Below, piece by piece: positions 48,001-59,902 of a stretch of DNA of 64,000 bases. Below the pieces are notes generated by a model. The model saw only the letters and a list, made by a program, of their open reading frames with translations, searched no databases and had not been told where the DNA came from. Location of the stretch: positions 18,405,718 to 18,469,717 of the forward strand of contig NC_046673.1 in assembly GCF_003369915.1 (NCBI RefSeq), given 5' to 3'. How positions within the stretch are numbered: position 1 is the first letter of the stretch; every line of letters starts with the position of its first letter. The translations under genes and the position numbers were made by a program. Source of the stretch: Drosophila miranda (Eukaryota; Arthropoda; Insecta; Diptera; Drosophilidae).

Positions 48001-50692
48001 GAAGAAAAGTGACAGTGGGGCAAGCAATTAAAACACGGTCGGTTTTACCTGCCGAAAGCGCCATACACAAAGGGGCACCCAGACACAGACGACGATCAAA
48101 GGGTTATTTGATGACTGAAAGGCACTTTCAACGTGTGGGGGCTACACATTGTGTAAATCACAATGGCACCACAATTTCTATAGATTTTAGCTATATGAAC
48201 GGCATATGTATATTATTAATGAGTCTCTTGGCCTTCTTGGATCCGTCGTTGCACTCATCCTGTTCTTAAACACCTTCTTAACCCCGTCAGAACTAGGAAA
48301 TGGACGAATCCAAGGTCTGTCAGCATCCCTCAAAAAACTCCCTATCCAGTAATCCCTATCTATCCATAGTCACCTGCCCCATCTTTCTAATCGAGAACCG
48401 GAATGGGTAAAACTAATTTCAAATTCAGTTCGACACCTTCGAACTTCCTTCGGACTTCCGACTCCGCGTTCCTTTGGGTGCTTGCAGATATCGAACCGAA
48501 TCCGGACGAAATTTAAATCTGAATCCAGAAAAAATAAAATAAAATTATTTTGAATGAGAAGTACAATTCTCACAGTTGGCCGAAACGGAATGGAGACACA
48601 TGTACGATGAGGTCAACAGACCAATGAATATAGAATTGTATAGAATATACTTACGTATTGTAAAAGAAAGTGAGTTAATTTCACTTACTCCTGTATGACT
48701 ACATCCATAGAAGAACTAAAGAATAAACTTGGATCCAAGGATTTGGGGGTACTTTTGTTCTGGAATTTCATGAAACACAGCAGCATTGTGAATATATTAT
48801 ATATTGTGAATTATAGTTCTTGCGAGTGTGAATCAGCTGAAATGTTCAGATGCATTTCCGAATATAAGTTTATGGAATATAATATATATTTAAAAACGGG
48901 AAAATATATTAATACATACATATATGTAAATACCTCTTAACCCTATCAAATGCAAAAGCCATATACTATTCTTTCTAAATAAAACAAATATAATGCATTT
49001 CTGTGTTCCTTACTAAATATTGTAAGTTTAAAAATACACAATATCTTCCAAATAAATTGAAGCCAGTCGAAAGTGCCAGCTTTACATACATATAAATAAA
49101 TAAATATTTAAAAATATTTGCATGAATGCATATGAATGAGCATTGAACATAGAGAAAAAAAGCTCTGAGAATCGAATTGCACTTTGATTTTAAAATTTAC
49201 TATAGGTATAGCAATATATTTGCACCGTGTGCGAAAATTGTAAAAAGAAAATGTTTTCACTTACATTTTACCATTATTATTTGTTTTAAAGTGTTTTATA
49301 TATTAAATATGGTATTCAAAAAACTTGTATGCAATAATTATGTTTAAATCAAAGTGAATTCTATTTAATTTCACCAATTTCCAACAACCAACATTTAGAA
49401 AAATAGTAACGATTTGATTGGTTTTGTATTTATTTGGAGATTTACGACGTTGCTCTTAAGCTACAGCTAAGTAATTCCAAAAATTGCTTGCAACTGCAAT
49501 GTTCCATAAGTATACGTGTAATGGTTTCAGTTGTGTATAAACTATACTCATAGATGTTGCCGCGACCTCATATGATGTACGGGTATGATCGGTCCCACCG
49601 GTCCTCTGCATTGTCTTCCACTTATGAGGGTGGGTCTGGGTGTTATTGTGTGTGTCTACTACTTAGTTGCTGCGTCAAATACTTGTTACATGTGTGCACG
49701 CACGCATCGCCATCGGCTAACATCGGTTTGAAGGATTAATCTAGTGGATAATGGTTGTGCTTAGAACTATACATTTTTCGCTTATTCCTGCTCCGATCCA
49801 TATAAAATGATGTTCTCTTCGATTCTAGTTGGCATTTACTGGTGGTGGCAGGTGGAGTGTGGCGAATGGCGGAGCGTTTTAAGGCATCGAAATCAAACTT
49901 CAAATTGTGCTACAGAACGTTCTAACAAATCGTGGATAGATGATGCCAGTTATGCACTTAAAAAAAAACGCAAAATTTCCACTATGGAAAGCTACACAGC
50001 TATTTCCTATCTTTCCTATCTTTCCTGCTTATCATCTCAATCACATGTGTAATTAACTATAAACCTTTTGTTTAAAGAAGAACAAAAAAATTAAGAAATT
50101 TGTAAGAACGATCAACTAATTTTCAGTGAAGCCGTGCGACTGGCTGGGTCTCTACAAAATATTCACACACACACACAAAATATAAGACGAATAAGATTCA
50201 AATATATCAACATAACGTATAAACGCACTAGCAATACTCTATCTCTTTTCTAATTTCCAATCGGAACTTAGCCTAGGGAGGGGGCGGCCGCCTGACTGCT
50301 GCTGCCTGCTTACCTAACTGACGGGGGAACTGGACGTATTCGATGGTTCTTAATAGAGGATATTGGATACGATACGAGGCGATACGATACCTAATGCTGG
50401 CTACGTGGCTGCTGTGGCTCCGGGCTACGGGCTTACTAAATTTAAATCTACATTTTGGACTTATTCGATGGAAATGAGAAACAAAATATAATAAAATACA
50501 ATACTAACTAATCTGCTGCATCCTTGAATGCTGGGTACAGGACATAATATATACAATATAAAAATAATTTCAGATCCGTTCGAACAATGGGTGATGCACA
50601 CAGTGCGCTGGGGGGCTACCCAGTTATGCCATACGGCAGATGCCGCCACCTGTGCGGCTGCTGGTGCTCCACAATGTTCTTCCCTCCCTGAC
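42017..50692. other. 8.7-kb interval without a supported gene
   Basis: Reading both strands I found no frame with family similarity or plausible splice chains. The left end should hold the PLA2 promoter and the right end the Pat1 3' UTR. Contents include a 23-nt poly-G (42604-42626), TTA/ATT repeats near 43392-43411, and generally AT-rich DNA rising to about 49-50 kb. Non-coding RNAs or enhancers cannot be excluded by eye. Confidence 0.5.
42604..42626. repeat. poly-G run, 23 nt
   Basis: Uninterrupted G homopolymer in intergenic DNA, preceded by GGGGTGGT. Such runs are common sites of length variation and sequencing error. Confidence 0.9.
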
Positions 50693-53600
50693 TCACTTGC
50701 CCTCCGTCATCTGGACGGCAGTGTTACTGTCGCTCCCGCACGTGTCAAAGAGTTTGTTTTTGACCTCATCGATGGAGAAGTCCTGCTCGATGGCGGGGTA
50801 GCTGAATTTCTGCAAACAAACACATACAATGGAAGCCACTGATTGAGTAGCTTATATCATAGACTATACAAGGGTGAACCTACGTTCTGGGTGATGTTTT
50901 GGCCCCGAAGCATCTGCCAGTTCTCCAGTGTGTGCGCGTATTGCAGATACTTTTCAAAGTCGTGCAGCGTTTCGTAGACATGACACAAGCCCAGATAGTC
51001 GTACTCCAGGCCGGAATACGCTAGCCCAAACAGGCGGAGACCTACACGAGAGGTGACAGGTGAAATGTGAGATTAAGAGCTTGGAAGCAATGGGGCTTCC
51101 AAAGATATTTACTTATATCGATGCTGCGCAGGTAGAGCTTTTCCGCCTCGCGGTACTTTTTCATTTGGTAGTTGTAGAGCGAGGCCAGGTGGCCAATGGA
51201 GAGGCCCACCTCGTAGTCGAAGGGCCCCAACAGATCCGTCTTGATCTTGATGGCCTTCTGATGCATGCGCTCGGCCTCCTCGAAGCGGTTCATTGTCTGA
51301 TAGAGTCGCCCCAGATTACCGTAGTGCTTGGCCGTCTGCACGTTCACCTCGCCAAATACCTCGAGGGAGAGGAACAATGCAAAGTTATGCAGTTCCTCGG
51401 ACTGCAGCAGTAGATCCTCCTCATCTATGCCATCGGCCATTTTGTCCAAGGCAATCTCCTCCAGCAGCAGAGCCTTCACACGCTTTGCCGAGGCCAACAT
51501 CAGGTGGTTGCTCGGCACCAGTTTCTTCATAATGCCCACCGCCTTGTCCACATGGTCCTGGGCACAGCTAAATTCGCCGGTGCTGTACTCATGCACGTAG
51601 TACGCATACGACAGATCCTCGTGGGCAATGGCCACATGGAAGTTCATGTTGCCAAAGATGCCACGACGCACGCTCAGTGCCTCCTTATAGACGTTCACCG
51701 ACTGGAACACCGAGTCCACGTTGAGCAAGAAGAAGCCATAGTCCAGAAGTGTGTCCCCGTACTTTTGATGCTTGCGGCCAAAGTGTTCCCTAGAACGGAG
51801 CAGGATGAGCAGTTTGCAATGAGACGGAGAGGGAGGGGACGAGTATCTATATATATAACTTACCGAGCGCGTCGCACAGCCTGGCAGATTAGCAGATTGG
51901 CCCGGGCAAAGTCTCGCTTAACCACACACGCCTTGGCCGCCTGCCTCAGGACATCGATGGCGATGCTGAGGGTAAAAAATTAATGAAACATTCAACAACA
52001 ACAATCAAGATTCAAGAGTCAGAGGGAGAGGGAGAGGGAGAGGTAGTGGTAGGGGCAGAAGTAGAGCTAGATAGGCAGACCCACCGCGGTGTGGCCGAGT
52101 GCTTGAGACAATGCATGGCATGCAGGCTCCACATGTGGCTGTTGTTGTACTCGTTCCGGGCAAAGAACATTGCCGATATTTGTGTGTAGGTTATGGCCAC
52201 CAGCTCCGCTGGCACCCGATCGTTAATTGAGCGCTTCAGCTCCATGAGGTCGTTGTAGGTGCGCTGGGCCAGCTTGAAGTTACAGTGGGCCGACTCCGCA
52301 TAGAGGAGGCTGCAGAAAAAAAACAAAAATACATCATATACTAAGGATTGGCTAGGGATATCAAGGGTATTTCCTACCGCTGTAGGCAGTCGAGGCGCAT
52401 AACCAGCCAGTACTTGTGGGGCGGCAGACGCTTCAGTCTTTCGTTGAGGCACATCAGCACAGAGATGCTCTCCTGCATCCAACCGGCCTCGGAGAGGAAT
52501 GAACCGAGACGAAGGCCCAGGTCAATCACCTGCAGCTCTTCCCCGTTCAGTTCCTCTAGGTCGTAATCAGCTGCATCCGGCATTGCAGATCCTGGCTGAT
52601 CCATGGCAGTAGTAATCACACTGAGTTCTAGTTCATGGTTGGGGCTCATCGTTTGGCTGGCCATGGACCTGCCACTGGCACTGTTGCTGGTGCTGGCCAC
52701 ATCCTCGTCGGGTATCTGCAGCGGGCTGTACTCCTGCACCAGCTTCTTGGCCCGCTCATCCAGACTGTCCTGCGACTGTTCCTGCTCCTCGACATCTCCT
52801 CTCCGTTGCTGCTCGTCTGCCTCATCACCATCATCCCCATCTTGCGTCTGTTTTGTATTGTAGCGACCCACATAGGCCTCGCTAAGCCGGTTCGATAGCA
52901 TCTTTTTGTTGGCCATCAGGGCGGCCAGAATGCCCAGCAGTTTGCTGCGTGCTGGTGAGTGGCGTACGAGTCGCGCGAACACCTCCAGGCGGGAGAGCTC
53001 CTCCAGCAGGGTGTCCTGTAAAGAGTCCTGCTGCGACATCTGTCACGGTCAAAGCAGGACAAAAAGGAATAAACTGAAATTAATGCCGAAGCTCTCATCT
53101 CAAAACAAGACAAAACAAGGCAATCTCCGGACAATGGATTTGCGCTTAGCCATTATCAGCAAGTTCAATGGCTCTTCGGGCAACAGCTGTGCGGCTGCAA
53201 GGCCTGTCCCATCATCACCATCATCATTGTCATCTACCCGCGCATCCATTCGCTAGAGCGGGGCAGGACAATCAAGGGGACAACCCCCCCTCCTGTCCGT
53301 TCCTGCTCCCTGCCTGATTGTAGCTATTTTTAGACGCTTGTCGCAGCTTCTGTTTATAATTTATACTGTAATTGCCAGCTTATTATGACAAGATTTCGCT
53401 CTCCATCTCTGATCTGTGTATGTGTGTGCGTGTGTGGACGCACGAGCGCGCCATACTTCACATTTCCGCGAAAGGTCGTAAGTAGAGTACTAGTATGCAT
53501 CCATTTCATTCAAAGAAATGAGTTTATATATTATTAGGAAACCGAACAAGTGGCCACACAGTCCTGCCCAGCTGCAACTACATTAATAAAGAGAGTACCA

Positions 53601-54283
53601 TGGTACCACGGTACCAGTGCATACTAAATTAAACAAATTCTTTGTTGAAATTCGATCGATCAGCAGCTGTTTCGCGCACTGTTTATATCCACCCCCCAAG
53701 GAACGATCTTACATTGAGAATCGTGCTCCCTCATGATATCGTTTAATCCTATCCATAATAAGCGCAAAATCATAATCGTCTAATCAATTTGGCCAGCGTC
53801 TACGTCACTACGCTCAAGCGTCGCCCCCAAAGCGGAAAGGCAAACACATAAGTATGCGAATGATATGTACACACGGCTGGTAATCGGGAAGATGCTAAAA
53901 CAGTGGGGGACCAGTGGCGAAATACCCACCGAGATCTGGGCGGCCAGATAAGGGAGGAGCTCGGCGTGGGTGCTTTAGCCCGCCCCAAGATAACGATCGA
54001 GCCGCGGATTGGCTTGAAACCAACCAGCCTGCCCGTCTGTCTGTCTGTCTGCCTGGGTGTTGCATGCAACAGTTGCGTTGCTGATTGGCTTGCCGCCACT
54101 CACCATTTCGTAGACATCGATAAGTAAATTGCGCGGCAGCTCTGGCAGCCGGCTAATCCGATCCAGTGCTCGCACCGTGTTCCCGTCCAGGCTGAAGATC
54201 GATGCCTTCAGGGACAGGTCGTAGAGGGACTTGTTGGCGTGGGCCGACGTGATGATGTTCATCAGTTGATTGTTGTTGGCCAT
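50693..54283 (-). CDS. Pat1: Pat1, protein interacting with APP tail 1 (APPBP2 orthologue), 7 exons
   Basis: Exons are 54283-54104, 53039-52378, 52309-52085, 51965-51864, 51789-51113, 51041-50884 and 50809-50693. All junctions are in phase, giving 706 residues. APPBP2/Pat1 is related to kinesin light chain and links cargo to microtubule motors. Motifs matching the family occur in order: IDVLRQAAKACVVKRDFARA, DTLLDYGFFLLNVDSVFQSV, HVAIAHEDLSYAYYVHEYSTG, FGEVNVQTAKHYGNLGRLYQ, VGLSIGHLASLYNYQMKKYR and LFGLAYSGLEYDYLGL. Together these are TPR repeats over about residues 350-640. A fly-specific acidic, Gln-rich insert lies in exon 2 (about residues 120-200). Exon 1 could be extended upstream, since the frame stays open past 54283 toward an acceptor-like TTGCAG near 54443. 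No ATG lies in that stretch, so I chose 54283. Confidence 0.92.
53040..54103 (-). other. Pat1 intron 1, nothing recognised
   Basis: The intron is 1.06 kb with donor ATG|GTGAGT and acceptor GTGACAG. No nested gene is seen. Confidence 0.75.
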
Positions 54284-56201
54284 TGCGATGCGAGGATGAT
54301 GATCCTTGGCGCTTGCTACCTGTCTCGGGCTCGGGCTGGGGCTGGGTTGGGCTACGGCGGGCGACTCTTGGCGACACAGCTGCGCTCTCGGTGGTCTCGC
54401 TGGTGCTTGTGGATCGGGGGCGGGATTGCACTTGGGTGCACTCTGCAACAAGTATTAAATTAGGCTACACGCAAATGCGGTGGGAGGGATGGACACTATT
54501 TGGGGGACACAACACACGTGCCCAACGCCAGACGAAAACAAAACAAAAACAGTTGTGTGGCAGGGGGAAAATCACTCTCTTGGCTACAAGCAGTGCGATA
54601 TTGGACAATCTCTCTGAGGGGCTTCGGCAGCTCCGTTTACTTAAATTCACTTTCTTTCGAGACGTTCTCTGGTTTTCCTTTCTTTCAAATCAGTACTGCT
54701 GCTTCTGCCGCGGCCACCACCGCCGTCTCTGCCGTCTCGGTTCAGCTGCTGTTTCGTTTCAGGTGCTGCGAGTAGTGGAGTGCCTCTTTGTTTTGCCAAC
54801 TGGAGGGGCTCGCTCTGGCTAGCATTTGCTGTCTTGGGGCTCACTTACACAGATTCGAATGCATCCAAGTTGCTCTCTCACGTGCACTGCGGGCCACTCT
54901 GGAAGTACTACGCTGTTTTTCTGCCCGTGAAAACCAGTGTTTATGAATTAGTCGAAGGACTCGAATTATTTTTTCTCTTTTTAGTATTCGATCACGGATT
55001 TCTCGATAAAAGTTGCCCTCACTCTCAGAAATATACCGAAATATACTGATTCATTATTTGTATTATTATTCCATCAAATTCCTGGATTTTGATATTCGGT
55101 TGCATATCACTTGCTAGCTAGAACTTTCAGCACTGAATACATAATTATGTCCTATTGATGAATGATTGCTTTAGTTTAAATACTACTTTTTATTTGATTG
55201 CTTACAAAAAAAGGTTTTAACAAGAAATGTCAATAAAAATGTCAAAAAATCCGTTATCCACTTTTCGACATGAAATTTTTTTGACATTTTTGAAAAATTG
55301 ATATTTTGATGGTAAACGTTAAAGAAATCGATGCTAGTCACGAATTAGTATTTGATATGGCCCGGGATATGGCTCCAAATAGCATTTCTACACGATTTAT
55401 ACATTGGTGTATTCATCACGTCTTAAAAAATACTGGAAAAAACTTCAAAATACTAAAAATAAGTATATAAATATGCAAGGCAAGTGTGTGAGCTAGACAT
55501 GTTGTCTAATCTGGCAAGCAAATCGGATTTATTGATCAAATATACCGTCCGTCAGAAATATGGCGAAATATACCGTTTAGTTTTAAATATATACCGTAAA
55601 TATACCGATGAAGAAACGAACTTAGCCCACACAACCCCCCTCTATTTAAACAGGCGAACAGCTTGAGTTATGCCGCGAAAAGTAATACTGTTTTTAATAT
55701 TCACTTGTATATTCTGTTTACTTAAAAAAAATGCCAACGATATCGTTTACTTGAACGGCGCTCAAATTCTTCAGGTTTCATAATTTCTGTGGAGTGTATT
55801 TGAAAATCCACTGGTCGACAATGGGTTAATCGTTCGCTGTCCATGATAGGAAATCATATTCATCGATTTTGATTGATAAATTAATTTTCTACAAGATCGG
55901 CTAATTCGAAATACTTTCTTTTATAGATTATTTATATAATAGGCTTTAAACAAAAAAGGTCAACTAAATTAATTTTTTAATATGGCAACTACAAGGTAAC
56001 TACATATTTTCTACATATCATACTGTATGGTTAGTGGTGACATCAACCACAAATTTATGTAGTGCTGTCTGGCTGCCTGTTTCCATTTCACTCGCACTTG
56101 CAGAGTTTCGGCACTGCGACAGCAACAACACCTGACCCAGTATGTAAACAAACCACTTTTTAAATTCAAATTAGGCCCCGCCACCCCAACAACGCAGTAG
56201 A
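54284..56201. other. Pat1 upstream region and AT-rich spacer
   Basis: It includes the probable Pat1 5' UTR and promoter (54290-55050), then AT-rich DNA with repeated ATATACCG words at 55024-55046 and 55537-55610. No gene is supported. Confidence 0.5.
55024..55610. repeat. cluster of ATATACCG-type dispersed repeats
   Basis: The copy at 55024-55046 is an exact 23-nt inverse match to 33188-33210. Several shorter ATATACCG words (55544, 55570, 55593, 55601 or so) follow 500 nt later. Confidence 0.6.
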
Positions 56202-56800
56202 ATGTCCGACAAGGACGATCGATCCAAGAATAATGTAGCACTTAATCGCTGCTACCCCTGCTTTCCCAAAAAAGGAAGCGGCGGAACATGAGGCAATACA
56301 TTCACCAATACTCCAAACAGCAGCCGCAGTACTGCCACCTCCATCGGTTTGCTCTAGTGTATTATTGGTAAGATATTACCACGAAAATAGGGACTTAAGT
56401 AAATTATTTATTTTCTATTCACTTTAGGTACAGATTTACGTATGTAACGGTGCAATGACACGATGTGCGAAAGTCAAGCTTTGGCAAACGGATCGAAGCA
56501 TCGGCATTGCTACAAGAAAAAGCCAAGGAAATTTGCGGAGTGAAGGTACCTGTAATGCTGATCGGGGACTCGGCATTTAGGTTCTCTAAAAGTCTGCCAC
56601 AGTCGCCTCTTTGGAACAGCGCAAGTTCAATTACAACCTTTCCACAGCTATGTAGGCGGGTTGTGGAAAATGCGTTTGTGCATTTGAAAGCAAGATCTAG
56701 AATAATCGGAAAAGGCCTGATTGATTCCTCGATCTATCATATTCTAATTTGTATATCTAAGAATAGTAAATTATGTGCAATCAGAGCGCACGTTGCACCC
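56202..56800 (+). pseudogene. decayed PIF/Harbinger-like transposase remnant
   Basis: Positions about 56540-56605 encode VKVPVMLIGDSAFRFSKSL. Positions 56651-56710 encode CRRVVENAFVHLKARSRIIG. Both resemble the DDE domain of PIF/Harbinger transposases (the GDSAF and RRVVENAF..LKAR blocks). The two blocks are in frames that do not connect sensibly: the intervening segment (about 56607-56655) looks family-like only in another frame and then meets a stop. A frameshift is therefore likely. Upstream is a 29-residue open frame (56202-56291) and an intron-like GTAAG..TTTAG interval (about 56368-56428) of unclear meaning. The remnant runs up to the antisense 3' end of Taf8. It could be an old insertion or a former domesticated gene. 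Confidence 0.6.
56407..56412 (-). terminator. poly(A) signal candidate for Taf8
   Basis: AATAAA on the minus strand lies about 390 nt past the Taf8 stop. If it is used, the Taf8 3' UTR covers the transposase relic in antisense. Confidence 0.4.
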
Positions 56801-57972
56801 TTAGGAAACAGCTTTGGTTATTGCCAGGGTAGAAGGTCCTCTGGACAGACTGCGTGTCGGTGGCACTGTAGCCGGTGAAGAAGTGAGCTTGGTGCGCTTG
56901 GGCAAGGTGGCGGCGCGCAAATAGGGATTGTCTATGTTCGGATTCTCAAGTATGGCCTTGTTGGTTGTGGAGTTGGGCTTGATCTCAAGCTCCTGCTTGT
57001 CCTCCTTAGATTTATCTCCCTCGAGATCTTCGTTATCGCTGTCACCCTCATCGCCGTCCTCTAAAACAGGATATTAATGAATATTTCGGTCTCTATACGA
57101 TTAGTGTCACTGGGCTGATGGGTACCTTTGCTAGGCGCATCTTCTGTTCGATTTGCCACCAAGTAGTGATATTCCAGTTCCTCGAAATCAAAGACCTGAT
57201 CTGTGGGATTTAGGGCTGCGTAATAGGGCGGCAACGAGGGATTGCACGCAATTACTGTGGAAGTAAAGGAAGCCAAAGGATGAAAATGTAATTGCTTGAA
57301 TTTTGAACGAATAGAATAGCACTACTCACATGGAAACATGTTGTCTTCAGTGGGAAACAGATTATTCGTTTCAGTTGTCTTGCACAAGAACTTGGTCAGG
57401 GCCTTCTCAATGTCACGCTTCTGGCAGGCGGCCTTTTCCCGAATCGCCTCGTACTCCGTCACCGGCTGCTTGTGCGTCGGTGTCCGTATGTAGGCATGCG
57501 GATCTGGCATGGGTGGAAAGTAGCTAGGGACATAGGGCGGATGCGATGCCTTGGTGCCGGCCTGGAGAAGGCTCAGTGTGCGCTGTTGTGTCTGCTGTGG
57601 CGGCAGTTGAATTGGCGCATGCGGTTCACGGCGAAGGTAACTCTCCAGACTGCCTATGTTCTGGCCCATGTTGATGAGTGCCATGCTCACATCGCCCACC
57701 GTTGCCATAGTGCGCCCACTGAGCTCGCAGTAGTTGTGCGCCGAGTTTCCCAACTCCGAAATAACTGCAAACAACAATTATATTAATATGCGGTTGGCCA
57801 TTTTTCCAGTTCGCGTCCACTTACACGCCTGCAGCATTTCCGTGAGCGTCTCCAGGCACTGTGCACTGCATTGGCTGGCCCCCTTGTCCAGCAGGAGCTG
57901 CGAGAGGACCTTGCCGAGCAGGCGGCGGTAAACGTCGACGTTGGGTGTGGATACCGATTCGATTTTGTCCAT
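56801..57972 (-). CDS. Taf8: TFIID subunit TAF8 (prodos), 4 exons
   Basis: Exons are 57972-57825, 57764-57330, 57254-57126 and 57060-56801, all in phase, giving 323 residues. TAF8 pairs through its histone fold with TAF10-type partners and helps assemble and import TFIID. Residues 1-85 or so form the bromo-associated histone fold (VDVYRRLLGKVLSQLLLDKGA, then ELGNSAHNYCELSGRTMATVGDVSMAL). The TAF8-specific C-terminal domain follows with YVPSYFPPMPDPHAYIRTPTH, EKAACQKRDIEKALTKFL and DNMFPLIACNPSLPPYYAAL, all closely like the human protein. An acidic Glu/Asp stretch precedes NPNIDNPYLRAATLPKR, which matches the human ENIIDNPYLRP. Introns are all 60-75 nt. It is close to Mvb12, which starts 1.9 kb away in the opposite direction. 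Confidence 0.93.
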
Positions 57973-59902
57973 TGCTTAAAATTATTTCACTTTTATTTGC
58001 TCACTTTTGAATATCCAAAAAACTTTGCTCTGTAGCGTCAGCTGTTCCACATGGTATTGCACAGTGTGCTAAAATGCGCAATGAAAATACCACATTTAGG
58101 TATTTATTTGTTCGCACTTAGGTGCTTATCGACACATTGTGATTTGATATATGGCGGGCATTTCTAAGCATATGTATATCTCGGAACCTCAATTATAGAG
58201 CGGCTGCTTCAGACACAGACGTATGCCAACGATCGAGACTATGCGGGAAGCCCAGCCACGTATACCATATACATATGCATGTACATATCTTGTTTAAATG
58301 CACACAAATACATTAATTCTGGATCCTAGAAGAATCCTGAAAACTTTACACTGACTCATACCATACTGTATAAATTGTTCACTATTATGTTATTATGCGA
58401 AAGACACATTTCAGATAAATGGTTACCGCCATAAATACCCGCCATATTTCAAATCACAAAGTGTCGTTAAGCACCTAGTAGGACCATATACATACCAAAA
58501 TATGTTATTTTCATTGGGCACACATTTCAGTGGCAGTGCAACCCTGAGTGGAACAGCTGACCGATAAAATCTCATCGGGCGGAGTGTGGTGTGAGGTGGT
58601 AAGGTGCTTTGCTTTTGTTTAACAACCGACACCCGTAAATGCTCCGCGGCGTATACAAAACCAATCGGCAAAGTGAGATCGAGAGCTGTTCTATTAAATG
58701 ATATTTGACAGGCTCCGGCCTTTGGAACGCGTTCATCAGGTAGGTCTCTGTGGGCAGAAGAAGTCCCATAACTCAGAAGAGTCCCAGAAGTCATACAAAA
58801 TCCAAGAATAGAGAGCCAGGGCAGCGAGAATATTAATTATGTACATACAGCGCTCTCTGCATGTGTGTTCGGTTCGAGTTTGTGTGATGCTGTGTTGACT
58901 AATCGGAATGTTGGTAGGGGAGAAAACGCCGGGAAGGGGAATAGGAATTCCCCTATGGAACATTTCATAATTTTAATTGGCTTCTTGGTCTTTGGTTAAA
59001 CAAAGTGGTCCGGCAAGAGCAGAGCCCAGCTGCTGTCCTCCAGCGGAGCATTTCCCTCCCTCCTCACTTCTTTGTTGGCATTGCGCGCGCGCGCCAAAGT
59101 GCAGATTGGCCAAAAAACCCACACACTGGTTGTGGCCCCGCGCGTCTTTGTCTGCTTCTGGTTCTACTCTTTCGTCTGTCTGCAGAAGGGGGGTCTGGTC
59201 TCCTCTTGCAAGGTTGCAGTATGCCGAAGTTTTGCTAAGATGACTCAAGGCAAGCGCCAGCTGCACTGACGCCATTCGAATCTCGAGGTCTACAACCAGT
59301 ATCTAATTTATCGGTGCATATCTTATCAGAAATTAAATAAACACTCGTTAATTCAATTCAAACGAAGCCCTTGAAAATGTGTCGCGATAAGGAGTCATCT
59401 TTGATGCGACGGGACGGATAGTATTTGTTGTCAGTGTATCTTCTTACTCTGTTTTGCAAGTGCGCACTCGATCGCACTTTGCCTGTGTGGGTGAGTGTGT
59501 GTGTGTGTGCGTTTCGTCAAAAGAGAAACTCTTTCATCGTTTAATGGGCCGAGAGACTTTGGCCAGGCCCTGGCCCTGGAAAAAGAGCCAACAATAATGG
59601 ACGACCTACAAAAGAATGCTCCGGCCACGGCAATGGCAAGAGCGGAAGCGGCTGGAAGCTAATGAACAACGAGATCATGAATCACTTATCGCGGGGGAAT
59701 CGCCAGCAGCAGAAAATGAAGCCCAATCGCATTGATTGTATAAATATTTGACACAAACCTATGACTAACATTTCATATTGGGATTTCACTCTGATTTCCT
59801 TTGGGATTTTCACACCCCCTACAGAAGAAACAAACGGAGAGGCAGCGGGAGCAGAGGAAGGAGATCAGATCGGACAGAACTGAAGAACAGAAGAACAGCA
59901 GC
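57973..59902. other. divergent intergenic region between Taf8 (-) and Mvb12 (+)
   Basis: The Taf8 promoter should lie within 57980-58150. On its sense strand this contains a GGTATTTTC word and, further on, CACACTG, resembling elements of fly housekeeping promoters (inference). The Mvb12 5' UTR and an acceptor (CCCCCTACAG, exon from 59825) lie at the right. No gene is seen between. Confidence 0.5.

Noticed and set aside
59597-59662. 21-codon open frame (starts MDDLQKNAPATAMARA) upstream of Mvb12
   Set aside because: It has no donor before its stop and no similarity to MVB12 proteins. It is at best a uORF or 5' UTR sequence.
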